Translations under genes and position numbers: made by a program
Origin: Symbiodinium microadriaticum
Taxonomy: Eukaryota; Sar; Dinophyceae; Suessiales; Symbiodiniaceae
Length of the DNA stretch: 64,000 nt
Reading direction: 5' to 3'
Assembly: GCA_001939145.1 (NCBI GenBank)
Contig: LSRX01000545.1
Span: 1 to 64,000, forward strand
Part shown: piece after piece, positions 11,113-21,146 of the stretch
How positions within the stretch are numbered: the stretch's first letter is position 1
Layout: the number at the start of each line of letters is the position of its first letter
Notes under the pieces: generated by a model
Databases searched by the model: none
The model's input: only the letters and a program-made list of their open reading frames with translations
What the model was told of the DNA's origin: nothing

Positions 11113-11224
11113 GTAGTTCTCGAAACTAGGGTCCCTTTTTTTGGTTGCCCCCCCCCAAAATAGAACGACACCCTTGTACAAAGGACCCTAAAGCTAAAAG
11201 GCACCCTAACCTGGAGAACTAGCC
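11113..11224. mobile_element. Foldback element, family A, degenerate
   Basis: GTAGTTCTCGAAACTAGGGT pairs imperfectly with ACCCTAACCTGGAGAACTA. The interior holds a poly-C run. It is the most degraded full-length A copy. Confidence 0.65.
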
Positions 11225-11400
11225 ACATAGACTTGAGTTCAGGGCTGTGGAGTTTAAAGTTTATGCTTTGGGGCTAAGTGGCTGAACCCGCAAACCAGCT
11301 AACCCGCCTCCACCATCCGAAAAGACCGAAAGAAAGACCAACAACTCGCCTGTAGCCCGAAGCCCTGTTATTCAAAGCCTTGTTGCATCTAAACACATGA

Positions 11401-11530
11401 AGCCCTCCAACCCTAAACTCTAAACCCCTAAACCCTAAACCCTAAACCCCTAAACCCTAACCTCTAAACCCTAAACCCCTAAACCCTAACCCTCTAACCC
11501 CAAACTCGGGCCCCAAACCCGACAAGGACA
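11401..11530. repeat. CCCTAAA/CCCCTAAA array
   Basis: About 100 bp of C-rich units alternating between seven and eight bases. Confidence 0.85.
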
Positions 11531-11581
11531 CCTCATAAAATGCCTGGAACTCCATCGGCTCCGGCATTAAATTACCAATAC

Positions 11582-11685
11582 TACGGTTGATGATATAAAT
11601 CCTGCAGTACCTTAAGGACCCTAAACTATGGGAATTATGGTATATTCCTATTATGGGTAATGCAAGATTTATATCATCAACCGTA
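11582..11685. mobile_element. Foldback element, family C
   Basis: TACGGTTGATGATATAAATC and GATTTATATCATCAACCGTA form a perfect 20-bp inverted repeat with TA at each extreme end. That fits a TA target duplication. This is the clearest C copy. Confidence 0.92.
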
Positions 11686-11940
11686 TTTTGGGGTGTTCCT
11701 TATTATACTGGTTTAGGGTTAGGGGTTTAGGCGGTTTAGGGTTTAGTTCAGGGTTTAGGGTGTAGGGCTTATAGTATAATATACTCCCCCCAAACCCTAT
11801 TCTAAATAGTAAGGCCCTACATTAAACCCCCCTCAAGCACTAGGTGCCCTAGTGATTGGAAGAGGTCTTTTTTTTGATGGGGGGGACATATCATTATAGT
11901 CTTCTGGACAACTTGCATCTTAGTCCGGTCCCTAAACCCT

Positions 11941-12059
11941 ACTTGGAGGTTCATGGGACTTAGCAAGTACAGCTACAAGTACCTTAAGCGGGGTTATCAT
12001 TAATTATCAGTATAGTTATCTTACTTGTAACTTTAGTTACTAAGTCCCATGAACCTTTA
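11941..12059. mobile_element. Foldback element, family I
   Basis: ACTTGGAGGTTCATGGGACT and AGTCCCATGAACCTTTAAG are inverted copies, with pairing carried on by TTAG and CTAA. It is related to family H, but GGTTCATGGG replaces GGGTCGGGGG, and the change is mirrored in the other arm. Confidence 0.85.
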
Positions 12060-12288
12060 AGAAAAAGCCCTGCCTGAAGCCCCCCCCCCCCACCATCCCG
12101 AAACCCGACATCACCCCTGCCTGAGACATGGAGCTGTCAATCCTCGGCTCCATAACGCCGCACACAACTCCCGAAGTCGTCTGCTTTGTAAAGTAGGGGT
12201 TTAGCGGCTTAGCGTCTCGGATCCTCCAGGTTCATCCGTAAAAGGGCCCTAAGCACCTAATATAGTGGAACTTATAAAGTCGGGTTTC

Positions 12289-12387
12289 TACCCATAGGCT
12301 CCATAGTAGTTCCGTTTTGTGGTAAATAGTTATTTAAGATCCTATAAGGTAATCACCAAAAAGGAACTACTATGGAGCCTGTGGGTA
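12289..12387. mobile_element. Foldback element, family E
   Basis: TACCCATAGGCTCCATAGTA and TACTATGGAGCCTGTGGGTA are inverted copies with one mismatch, followed inward by GTTCC and GGAAC. TA lies at both ends. Confidence 0.92.
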
Positions 12388-12453
12388 CAGTAGGAATTAC
12401 AATTTTGGTTTGGGTACTTATCCCCCGGTGTAGTTACTTGGGACCTTTGGGTT

Positions 12454-12590
12454 ACTTGGAGGCTCAGGGGACTTAGTAAGTGGGTACTAAGCAGACTTAT
12501 AAGTACCCTAAAAGGGGTCCTAATTGGGGTTATTTCGACTTATGAATCTAAAACATAACTACGTACTAAGTCCACCGACCCTCCTAGTAA
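12454..12590. mobile_element. Foldback element, family H
   Basis: ACTTGGAGGCTCAGGGGACTTAGTA pairs with TACTAAGTCCACCGACCCTCCTAGT with several mismatches. It shares GACTTATAAGTA in the interior with the 37785 copy. Confidence 0.8.
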
Positions 12591-12624
12591 TGGACGCAAG
12601 ATCCGGAGACGCAGCCTACTGGTT

Positions 12625-13018
12625 CCCTAAACCCCCAAACCCCAAAGCCCTAGACCCTAAAGCCCGAAATCCTAAAACCCTAAAACCCTAAACCCCAAAG
12701 CCCTAAATCCGAAATCCTAAAACCCTAAACCCCTAGACCCTAAACCCTGAATCCTAAATCCTAAAACCCTAAGACCCTAAACCCAAAACCCTCATACTTA
12801 AAGCAAAGCCCCTCCAGTTTCAAACCCGGCGCAAGCAGAAGCCTCCAGATGCAGACACAAAGCCCTGAACACTGTTTGGTTGTTGAGTGTTCAGGGCTTG
12901 GGCCTAGGCCTAAACAACCCTCAACCCCAAACCCGAAACCCTAAAACCCTAAACCCTAAACCCTAAAACCCTAAACCCTAAACCCCATGCCAAAACCCTA
13001 AACCCTAAACCCTAAACC
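12625..13018. repeat. CCCTAAA/CCCTAAAA array in two blocks
   Basis: C-rich units fill 12625-12800 and 12903-13018, many with four A residues (period eight). About 100 bp of unique sequence separates the blocks. Confidence 0.85.
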
Positions 13019-13084
13019 GTCTTGCTACCACAACTCCGGGGTTCCTCACGACAAATACCAACGAAGCCCTTCGCCAGCTGCATA

Positions 13085-13472
13085 GGCCAAGCTAAAGGAA
13101 GGGTTCAGGGTGTAGGGTTTAGGATAAGCCAAGCTAAAGGGGGCTGAGGGTTTAGGGTTTAGGATAGGCCAAGCTAAAGGAAGGCTTCAGGGTTTAGGGT
13201 TTAGGATAGGCCAAGCTAAAGGGGGCTGAGGGTTTAGGGGGGTTTAGGATGGTCCAAGCTAAAGGAAGGTTTCAGGGTTTAGAGTTTAGGATAGGCCAAG
13301 CTAAAAGAAGGGTTCAGGGTTTAGAGTTTAGGATAGGCCAAGCTAAAGGAAGGGTTCAGGGTTTAGAGTTTAGGATAGGCCAAGCTAAAGGAAGGGTTCA
13401 GGGTTTAGAGTTTAGGATAGGCCAAGCTAAAGGAAGGGTTCAAGGTTTAGGGTTTAGGGTTCAGGGTTTAAG
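13085..13472. repeat. Nine-unit tandem repeat with a 42-bp period
   Basis: CCAAGCTAAAGG recurs at 13087, 13129, 13169, 13211, 13254, 13296, 13338, 13380 and 13422, a spacing of 42 bp (one of 40, one of 43). Each unit is CCAAGCTAAAGG plus about four telomere-like heptamers, so the period is six heptamers. Because 42 divides by three, all frames stay open. The 78-residue repetitive ORF on the plus strand (GQAKGRVQGLEFRI units) is a by-product, not a gene. Confidence 0.95.
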
Positions 13473-13898
13473 GTTTTTCTTGTGAATGTCGCTTGAAAGA
13501 AACACCCCAAGAAACAGAAAACAAACGTCACCCCCCCCCACAACAACTCTAATTCCAGAATACAGAACCCCAAAGCCTGCACTTCCTAAACCCAACACCT
13601 AGTTACAGTTAGATGCTAAACTCTAAACCCTCCAAAACCCCAGAATCCCTCACCCCAAACCCCTAAACCCTAAGCCCCAAACCCCAAACCCCTAAACCCC
13701 CCAAACCCGAAACCGCTTTCGTCGCTCATGGCTCTTCTTCGGGTTCATGCCCTCGCCGTAAGCAACGAACTCCAAGCCCAGGAAGTTCGACCGGAGCTTA
13801 CCTTGCTTGCGGCTGCATTTAAGGCTTTTAGGGCTTTCGGGGTTTAGGGTTTAGGGTCTTAGGGGTTTAGGGGTTTAGGGTTTAGGGTTTAGGGTTTA
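13473..13898. other. Unique DNA and heptamer runs
   Basis: C-rich units at about 13620-13715 and G-rich at about 13825-13898. A poly-C run lies near 13531. No gene is supported. Confidence 0.5.
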
Positions 13899-13995
13899 GA
13901 AAGTAGATCCCCTAATTTGGGACACTAACTACTAAGGGTACTTTTCATGAACCCCCTTTAAGGGATCTACTTTTTGGATCCTCCCGGGGGTCAGG
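13899..13995. mobile_element. Foldback element, family G, left end lost
   Basis: AGAAAGTAGATCCCCTAA is the inner left arm. The right side keeps AAGGGATCTACTTTTTGGAT plus the outer end CTCCCGGGGGTC. The outer left end is replaced by TTTAGGG repeats, so the telomere-like DNA truncated the element. Confidence 0.8.
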
Positions 13996-14071
13996 GTTAG
14001 GGCTTTTAGGGCTTTCGGGGTTTAGGGTTTCGGGGCTTAGGGTTTAGGGTTTAGGAGCTTAGGGGCTAGGA

Positions 14072-14164
14072 CCCAGAGTAAGGAAGATACCTTAAATTAT
14101 AGGGGCCGTCATATATTATGATTTAGGGTATATTCCTGATTTAAGGGGTATTGGGCTCTCTGGG
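14072..14164. mobile_element. Foldback element, family B
   Basis: CCCAGAG opens the left arm and TTGGGCTCTCTGGG closes the right. The left arm has lost AACCCAATACCCC. Inner arms (GATACCTTAAATTATA and TATATTATGATTTAGGGTAT) still pair. Confidence 0.75.
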
Positions 14165-14182
14165 TAGGGCTTTTTAGGGGTT

Positions 14183-14272
14183 CCCTGGACCCTAAAGAAC
14201 CTACCTTTTTTTTAGGGTTCCTTATTCTAGTTTCTTTATGTAAATCCTCGAAAAAGGATGGTTCTTGGGGGT
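14183..14272. mobile_element. Foldback element, family R
   Basis: CCCTGGACCCTAAAGAACCT and AGGATGGTTCTTGGGGGTT are imperfect inverted copies. It resembles the element at 56183. Confidence 0.7.
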
Positions 14273-14300
14273 TAAGGTGGGCTTCCGAATAAGGGTGCCG

Positions 14301-14675
14301 CACGGTTGATGACATAAATCCTGCATTACCCATAATAAGGAATATACCATACTTCCCACAGTTTAGGGTCTTTATAACCCTAAGGGTGCAAGTACCTAAT
14401 ACACTCTCCCAAATATTAACCTAGATAACTACTACTAGCCGCAACCAAAGTTCCTTATTATTGGGTACCCAGATGTTCCCAAATCCCTTAACTATGGAAT
14501 GTGCCGTAAACCACCGTAGGGATCGTATTACTATTACTGGGTCCTTTGGACCCTTAGGGTTACTTAAAATCCTAAACCCTAAACCCCTAAACCCCTAAAC
14601 CCTAAACCCTAAACCCTAAATTGGGTCCTTTGCACCCTTAGGGTAAGGTAATGCAGGATTTATATCATCCACCGC
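14301..14675. mobile_element. Family C element split by a nested family D element
   Basis: The left half (ACGGTTGATGACATAAATCC, TGCATTACC, CATAC...CAGTTTAGGGTC) stops near 14375. The matching right half (GGTAATGCAGGATTTATAT, CATCC ACCG) resumes near 14644. Family C elements are otherwise about 103 bp, so some 270 bp were inserted. Confidence 0.85.
14378..14643. mobile_element. Family D element nested in family C, itself interrupted by CCCTAAA repeats
   Basis: It starts CCCTAAGGGTGCAAGTACCT and shares AATATTAACCTAGATAA and TTATTATTGGGT with the simple D copy at 25488. The terminal motif CCCTTAGGG appears twice, at 14551 and 14635, with a run of CCCTAAA units (about 14568-14620) between. This is a three-level nest: C, then D, then telomere-like DNA. 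Confidence 0.8.
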
Positions 14676-16130
14676 AGTGTGGGGTATCAGGCTTCGGGGC
14701 CGGCTTACAGGTCGGGGCCTTGGAGTTTTGGGAGTGGCCGGGCTTGGCTTAGGGTTTAGGGCTTAAAAGTTTAGGTCTTAGGGTTTGCGGTTTAGGGTTT
14801 AAGGTTTAGGGCTTAAGGTTTAGGGTTTAGGGCTTGGCTTTTTGCGTTTTTACCTTGGTGGCCTCGCATGAAGGGCTTAGGGTTTTGAGAAAATGGTGAG
14901 GTCCCTGTGTTACAAAGTTACAACCCAGAAAGCCAATACCCTTGAATGACCAAATGGGTCTAAGTTTGCGGTTTGCTCTCGGACTTCGCGGCACCAACTT
15001 GTGGGCAGGGTGATTTCCAGGTTATGCCCACAAGCTCAACCCTTAAGCCCATGCCCCCCTAAGACGCCCTAAAGCCCGATTCCAGCAGTCGAAGCCAATG
15101 AGGCCAACGGCCGAGATAAGCTTCCTCGTCCTTGCCGGTATCGTCGGTCTTCGACATGGTCACGACCTAGCTTAGCGTTTTACTCGGAGAACCCAATACC
15201 CCTTAATTAAGGAATATACCTTAAATCATAGTATTAAGGCCCCTATAATCGACATGGTCACGACCTAGCTTACCCCAAATTTCCCAGTAATCACTCTTTA
15301 AGGACTTTGGGGCCCTTATGGGTACCAAAAGCCATATTAAAAAAAAGTTTTAAGGACTCCTTGGACCCTTAGGGTTAGAATTTTTAACAAAGGCTGACAA
15401 ACCAAGAGCAAGTTTTGGGTTCTCCGGCTACGTCAAGGGCCCGGGAGAAGGGAGACGACGCTTTCAGTGAGCTTTTGGATGCCATTCGCAACGAAGACTC
15501 GTAACACGCTTTAGAAGGTTTACCGCTTGGGGTTTAGGGTTTAGGGTTTATGGCTTGGGGTTTAGGCTTTAAAGGGTTAGGGCTCAACTGTCGGGCTTTC
15601 GGTCAGGGACCCCGGTTCAAGGGCTTAGCTACGGGTTTTAGCCAGGGTTTAGCTTTGATAGGATGGCTTGCGGTGCTGTGGTGCTTTCACCTCCTGGGGG
15701 CTCAGACTTCAGCATCTTGGGCTCAATAAACTCACTGACCCCCGAAAACCGGCTTGAACACCCTAAACCCCATGTTCCGCCTAAACCCACCTACTAAACC
15801 CGTAAACTCTAAACCCTACACCCCTGACACTAAAATTCCACGGTCGGTCGGAAGATGCTGAGGTCGATGCATATTTGGACGTCTTGTTGTTCTTCTGCTT
15901 CTTGGCAGCCATCAGAAAGACCTGGGGGCTGCTGGTAGGGCTTTAACCCTAAACCCTAAACTCAAAAATACTCAAAAACGATCCTCTGAATGGTGTTTTG
16001 GTACCTAAAAACCCTTACTGCGTGAGCTCTTGGACCCTTAAGTCGTAAGGGCGTTCGGATTTCCGGGCTTTGTGGTCTGGGGGAGCGGAGGTAATGGGCC
16101 ACAGTGCACAAATAGACGACTTGGGCTTCG
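14676..16130. other. Unique segments, heptamers and a half family B element
   Basis: G-rich units at about 14745-14840 and 15525-15590. One unpaired family B arm (AGAACCCAATACCCCTTAAT) begins at about 15189. It is flanked by a 24-bp direct repeat starting TCGACATGGTCACGACCTAG at 15151 and 15249. No gene is supported. Confidence 0.55.
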
Positions 16131-16211
16131 TACCCAGAGAACCCAGGACCCTTAATTTAGGAATATACCTTAAATTTGCCTTAATTAAGGGGTATTTGGG
16201 TTCTCTGGGTA
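16131..16211. mobile_element. Foldback element, family B, short
   Basis: TACCCAGAGAACCCAGGACC and the mirrored TTTGGGTTCTCTGGGTA end in TA on both sides. It is 81 bp, the shortest B copy, with a deleted interior. Confidence 0.9.
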
Positions 16212-16581
16212 TGAGGCCCAGATACGGTTGAGGGTTTGAGGTTGGCCGTGTTTAGGGGCTTCTGCATCACATATGCTTCTGGGCTCGTATATGACCCAAA
16301 CGCAGCAAGCCACTGCAGGCATTTGGGTTTCTCAGCCGAGGTCAAGAGCGTATTGCTCCCTTGACCCTCAATCCTAAACCCCGGCACTGAGGAAGGTGTG
16401 GATGGATTTCTCTTGTAGCTAAACTAAAGAAACTCTCGTAAACTCCATGTAGAAATCCCAGCATCACTGCTCAAAGGTATGTCTTTACAGGCCCTAGCCG
16501 ACGATATCAAGAAACGTAGGAGCTCTATGGGATTCACCATATCTGGGGCCTCAACGCCCTAAACGAACTAAGCCCTGAACC

Positions 16582-17320
16582 CTAACCCCTCAAACCCAAA
16601 ACCCTCCGCGCTAGACTTTCTGGGCCGCCGTGCACCACCATCTGTCTCCAAAATGTACTTCGGGAAGAGCTTGCTGAGGCCGCCTTTCTCTCCTCAGTCG
16701 GCGTCGGCGTACTACGCTGCGTATATGTTGTTGGTGTAATAATGATCCTCTTACAGGAGAGTGACAGTTGAGCAATAAGCACCTCATCAACACGAACCTT
16801 GATGTAGACCACTCCGCCAACATGGGTACCGTTCGGCGTGCACGGAACAAACACCAGCCCAGATCACCGCACAGGCCGCTTTTCTGCTCGGCAGGAAGCA
16901 TTAACTTGGGCTTGCACCCCAACACCCTTCACAACCCAGATGCCTAAATTAAACCCAGAACCTTCATTTTAAAGTCCTATGCCCGTTCTTGCGCTTGGAA
17001 GTGAAAAAAGGGAAAGCATAGAGTTCTCCAGTCGAAAGGTCGGCTGGGCTACAGTAGGCAGTCGGACTGTCCATTGTGATGCCGGTCGGGCAGCAATGCC
17101 TGCGGTGATTTTGAGGGTAAAGGGATGCAGCTTTCGCGTGGGATGCAAAGTGAAACCTCTGTACAGAATCGCAGGTGTGAGGCTCGGGTTTTGGGAGACC
17201 CTGTTGCGCAGACTTTGCTGCGTTCTGGATGTTCTGCAGTCTCCAAAGCAACATCGCACCAACTTCACCTTCTGGAATGATCTCGACGAGAACCAGATCC
17301 ACCAGTTCTGGGTCATACAG
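16582..17320 (-). pseudogene. Degenerate coding region or exons, family not recognised
   Basis: This is one of the longest stretches without heptamers. On the minus strand, successive frames read as protein. Around 17320-17180 one frame gives LVLVEIIPEGEVGAMLLWRL. Around 17110-17000 the same frame gives TGITMDSPTAYC and LSTGELYAFPFF. Around 16850-16760 another gives GGVVYIKVRVDEVLIAQLSL. These pieces are separated by frame changes and stops. That fits either a decayed gene or exons with introns I cannot place, since dinoflagellate splice sites are not restricted to GT-AG. A chance arrangement is not excluded. Confidence 0.3.
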
Positions 17321-17569
17321 TAGTAATTACTTCAGAGCCCACTGATGCCTCACTCATCCCAGATGCACCCGGGACATTCCGCGATAATAGCCTGGACATG
17401 ACACGACAAGCAGTTTTCAGTCTTCGGCACACACCTTCTGCTGCTTTAACAGTATGCGTGTAACAGGAACATCCTGGAAGGGCCAACCCTTCACTTGAAG
17501 CTTCTGCATAAGTTAGTCCCATGTAGGGTTCCTCTGCCCGAAACCACAAGACTATTCAAACTTAGTCGA
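17321..17569. other. Unique DNA upstream of the degenerate coding region
   Basis: An open frame on the minus strand (about 17313-17520, MGLTYAEASSEGLALPGCSC) has unremarkable composition. I do not call it a gene. Confidence 0.3.
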
Positions 17570-17658
17570 TACCCATAGGCTCCATAGTAGTTTTTTTGTG
17601 GTTTATATTTAGGATCCTATAAGGTCATCCCAAAAAGGAACTGCTATGGAGCCTGAGG
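17570..17658. mobile_element. Foldback element, family E
   Basis: TACCCATAGGCTCCATAGTA pairs with TGCTATGGAGCCTGAGGT. The interior TAGGATCCTATAAGG is shared with the 12289 copy. Confidence 0.85.
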
Positions 17659-17762
17659 TGGCAATCATGTGAATCAGACTGGGAATAGCGCACAGACATT
17701 TTCACCCCCAGTTATGGACCTTCGGTCCGGGCAGCAACCCGAACCCCAGACCGCTGATCCTT

Positions 17763-17975
17763 GATCCCTAAACCCCAAACCCCTTACACCCCTATATAAA
17801 CCCCTAAACCCTAAACCCCTAAACCCCCAAACCCCCAAAACCCTATAAAACCCTAAACCCTAAACCCCCAAACCGCCTAAACCCCTAAACCCTGAACCCT
17901 AACATCGCCTAAACCCCTAAACCCTAAACCCCTAAACCGCCTAAACCGCCTAAACCCTGAACCCTAACATCGCCT
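17763..17975. repeat. CCCCTAAA/CCGCCTAAA array
   Basis: C-rich units with a recurring phrase (CCCTGAACCCTAACATCGCC) that appears at about 17890 and 17956, so a 60-70 bp higher-order repeat is forming. Confidence 0.85.
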
Positions 17976-18062
17976 AAGCCGACCCTCTGCGAGCGCTGCC
18001 GGGCCTGGCGCGGGGCCGGCCATGGGGCCTCCACAGGGTTCAGAGATTCTACGGCCTACTTC

Positions 18063-18556
18063 TTGGGTTTAGGGTTTAGGGTCTAGGGTTTAGGGCTTAG
18101 GGTCTAGGGTCTAGGGTTTAGGGTCTAGGGTTTAGGGTGTAGGGTCTAGGGTTCTAAGGTTTAGGGTTTAGGGTCTAGGGCTTAGGGTCTAGGGTCTAGG
18201 GTTCTAGGGTTTAGGGTTTAGGGTATACGGCTTAGGGCCGTTTAGGGTTTAGGGTCCAGGGTCTAGGGTCTAGGGTTTAGGGTTTAGGGTCTAGGGTCTA
18301 GGGTCTAGGGTTTAGGGTCTAGGGTGTAGGGTTTAGGGTTTAGGGTTTAGGGTTTAGGATCTAGGGTCTAGGGTCTAGGGTCTAGGGTTTAGGGTTTAGG
18401 GTCTAGGGTCTAGGGTCTAGGGTCTAGGGTCTAGGGTCAAGGGTCTAGGGTCTAGGGTTTAGGGTTTAGGGTCTAGGGTCTAGGGTTTAGGGTTTAGGGT
18501 CTAGGGTCTAGGGTCTAGGGTCTAGGGTTTAGGGTTTAGGGTTTAGGGTTTCGAAG
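18063..18556. repeat. About 70 heptamers, TTTAGGG mixed with TCTAGGG
   Basis: This is the longest regular heptamer array in the window. Units keep a strict seven-base register but alternate between TTTAGGG and TCTAGGG in irregular runs. A few GTTCTAGGG slips occur. Mixed-variant arrays occur at real chromosome ends when telomerase is error-prone, but here unique DNA lies on both sides. Confidence 0.95.
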
Positions 18557-18916
18557 GCTTTGTTACCTCGGGCCATAACACCCTAAACACTAAACCCCAA
18601 ATGAACCCTGTATCACACCACCCCCCCCAAGTCCCCAACCCCTGAGGCAGCAAATAAAAGCACAAACCGCATCGCCTATGTCAGGTCTCTGTGACAGGAG
18701 TTACTCGTAGAAGCGAGGACACTTACCCTCATTTGGTTCGACCCTAGGAGTGCCAAAACATCGAAGGTCGAATGCTATCAGATGCTTCAAGACCCTAAAC
18801 CCTAGGCCCTAAACGCTAAACCAAAATCTGAACCGAGTGCCTGCAGTTCCATCGTGCAGGCCCCAGAGAAAGCGGAGTTGCGACTCATACCTTGGAGGTT
18901 CACGTTTATGGCATCT
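18557..18916. other. Unique DNA
   Basis: Low-copy sequence with a short CCCTAAA run at about 18790-18820 and a poly-C run at 18620. No gene is seen. Confidence 0.4.
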
Positions 18917-19011
18917 GGGTAGTGTTGTAAATGAGGGTCCCTCTTGGGGTCCTTTTTATAAGGGTGTCGTACTAGATCTAGAACAGGGACCCTAATTTAG
19001 AGAATTACCCA
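18917..19011. mobile_element. Foldback element, family A
   Basis: GGGTAGTGTTGTAAATGAGG pairs imperfectly with CCCTAATTTAGAGAATTACCC. The interior TTTATAAGGGTG is shared with the 201 copy. Confidence 0.85.
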
Positions 19012-20810
19012 TTCAGGTTCAGGCTTTGACAAACGGTTTTAAGGCTTTTGGCCTGAATTAGGGGCTTAGGGGTTAGGGGTTTAGGGGTTAGGGTTCAGGG
19101 TTCAGGGGTTGAGATTTAGGGTTTAGGGGGTTGTTGCCAGTGGGGCGGTTCGGGTCTGTGGTCCAGAGTTGTTTGGCATGCTGAGCAGTGCATGGCACGA
19201 CATCGTAACCCTAAGACCGTATACCTGGGCTTCCAGCGGGTTTCAACAGGGAGCTCTGGCGCCAGCCATTCAGCACCCTGAATCCTTCCACCTTGCATGC
19301 TAAATCTCAATCACAACATTCTTGGTCTGCGAAGCTCCATTGGACTATTAAGAATCCCCTACTACTCTGCCTTCAATATGCTACAGACCGGGCTTGCATG
19401 GAACTCCAACATAGCCGGAATGAAAGCTGAGAGTCCCTTAAAATTGAGAGCCCCTTAAGACTGAGAGTCCCTCATTCTGCTGAGATCGGAGTACCGGCGT
19501 CATTGAAGGCTTCTGGGGTCTCGAGCCTGAACGGAACATTCCTCGGGCGTCGAGATCAGCTACTTTGTTCTGCTGTCGTGCGTTGCAGTGAACCCTAGAA
19601 CCCGGAACCTCGCTCTCCTAAACCCCAAACCCCCCGATGATCATGATAAACCCTACAGCTAACTTCCACCTTGTTGACGAGCTCCCTGGCATTAACAGCT
19701 GATCTTGAAAATATCCAAGTATTCCATATGCACCCCCCCTGTTTCAACAAGATATATTACAGTTTACCTGCTGAGCTAATAATGCGGCGGCCAACAAAAT
19801 CTATATAACTATCTTCTCAGGCCTTCTGCAAGAGAAGCCTCACTCGTAAGATCCTTGTTGGAATTCCCCCATCAAGGTATCCCTGATGCCAAAACACGCA
19901 ACAGACTCGAGCAAAACCCTATAAGACCTCTAGTCACTAGTCCCCCTAGAAACCTAAACATACCTAAACCCTTTAACTAACCCTATAGAACTCTAAACCC
20001 TAAACTATCCAAACCAAAACTCTGAACAAGTAAACCAAAACCCTAACACAAAGACCATGGTTGAAGTCAGCATCTTTCCCCCCTCGTGCCGCGTCACACC
20101 GAGTCGGTGGAATCGCCTGCAGCCACCGCCACGAGGTCATGGAAGTCGAGCCACCTTGGCTTTTGAGTAAGGTTTAGGGTTGTAGGATGTTTTAGGGTCT
20201 AGGAATTTAGGTTTCGGCATTTAGGGCTGATGTAGCTCAAGGCTTGTAGAGTTTCAGGGGCTTTCGGGCTTTGGCGTTTTCCTGCTTCTCAGGCCTCCAG
20301 AAGCTTGTGGTTTAAGAACGTGTTGATTTCAATGAGGTTGGGACTATGATGCAGTTTATTTTGTTTGTCCTTTGCTTGACTTGGGCGTGAGAGTTTTGGT
20401 GTTTAGGTTCAAAATCTTTGGCGAATGTGTTGTCAGCATGACGCACAAGAGGCCAGGATCAACATCTGGAGCCACATGCAAGGCGTATGTTCTCTGCATG
20501 ATTCTGGATTTGTACTGCTCTCGTATATAACATATCACCATCGATACTGCAGCTCGGAACTGTAGATAGCTGGGTACAAAGACGATCAGGATTTAAGCAG
20601 CTCGGCTTAAACGTAGCTGTACTGGGACTTTGGCACAGGCCGGTCAAGCTATATCCTAGGACCCTGAATTCCTAACTCGAAACCAGCAAAACCCATATAC
20701 TACCCGGAATCCTGATGAAATCTTCAGCTCAACCCTATCAAGCTTCCCTTGCGCCTTAGGCCCTGTAACCCTTGCTAAACTCTCCACCCTAAAACCTCTT
20801 ATGACTCTTA
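19012..20810. other. Unique DNA with few heptamers
   Basis: Heptamer units at about 19060-19130 (G-rich), 19960-20050 and 20765-20800. A small triplicated phrase, GAGAGTCCCTTAAAATT and variants, lies at 19428-19475. No coding frame is convincing. Confidence 0.45.
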
Positions 20811-20935
20811 TCCCAGACCCTCGGAAGGATCTAGAAAGCGGAACCACTACTTTGGGACCCTACACTACTAAAGGCTCTTTATGGGAACCTTATCAAGGGA
20901 TCTACTTTTTGGATCCTCCCTTAAGGGGTCTGGGA
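20811..20935. mobile_element. Foldback element, family G
   Basis: TCCCAGACCCTCGGAAGGAT and the mirrored ATCCTCCCTTAAGGGGTCTGGGA end the element, preceded by TA on the left. Inner arms are less well kept on the left (AAAGCGGAACC). Confidence 0.85.
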
Positions 20936-21003
20936 TGATAAAGAGCTCATAGAGCCGATCCCTTCGAGCCCAGGTGCATGCGAAGGGTCAAGACCGGCCT
21001 AAA

Positions 21004-21146
21004 TGCGGTTGATGATACAAATCCTGCATTACCCTTCAGAAGAAATATACCATAATTTCCATAGTTTAGGCTCCCTAAGGAATATACCATAATTCCCATA
21101 GTTTAGGGTCCCTAAGGTCATGCAGGATTTTATATCATCAACAGTA
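21004..21146. mobile_element. Foldback element, family C, with duplicated core
   Basis: TGCGGTTGATGATACAAATC pairs with GATTTTATATCATCAACAGTA. The core AATATACCATAATTCCCATA is present twice in tandem (unit about 37 bp), which explains the 143-bp length against the usual 103. Confidence 0.9.

Noticed and set aside
13085..13472. CRISPR-like array
   Set aside because: Units are contiguous and near-identical along their whole length, with no unique spacers.
13249..13485. Repetitive 78-residue ORF
   Set aside because: It is the translation of the 42-bp tandem repeat, whose period is a multiple of three. All frames stay open for the same reason.
18063..18556. True chromosome end
   Set aside because: Unique DNA and other repeats continue on both sides, and several other arrays point in the opposite direction.
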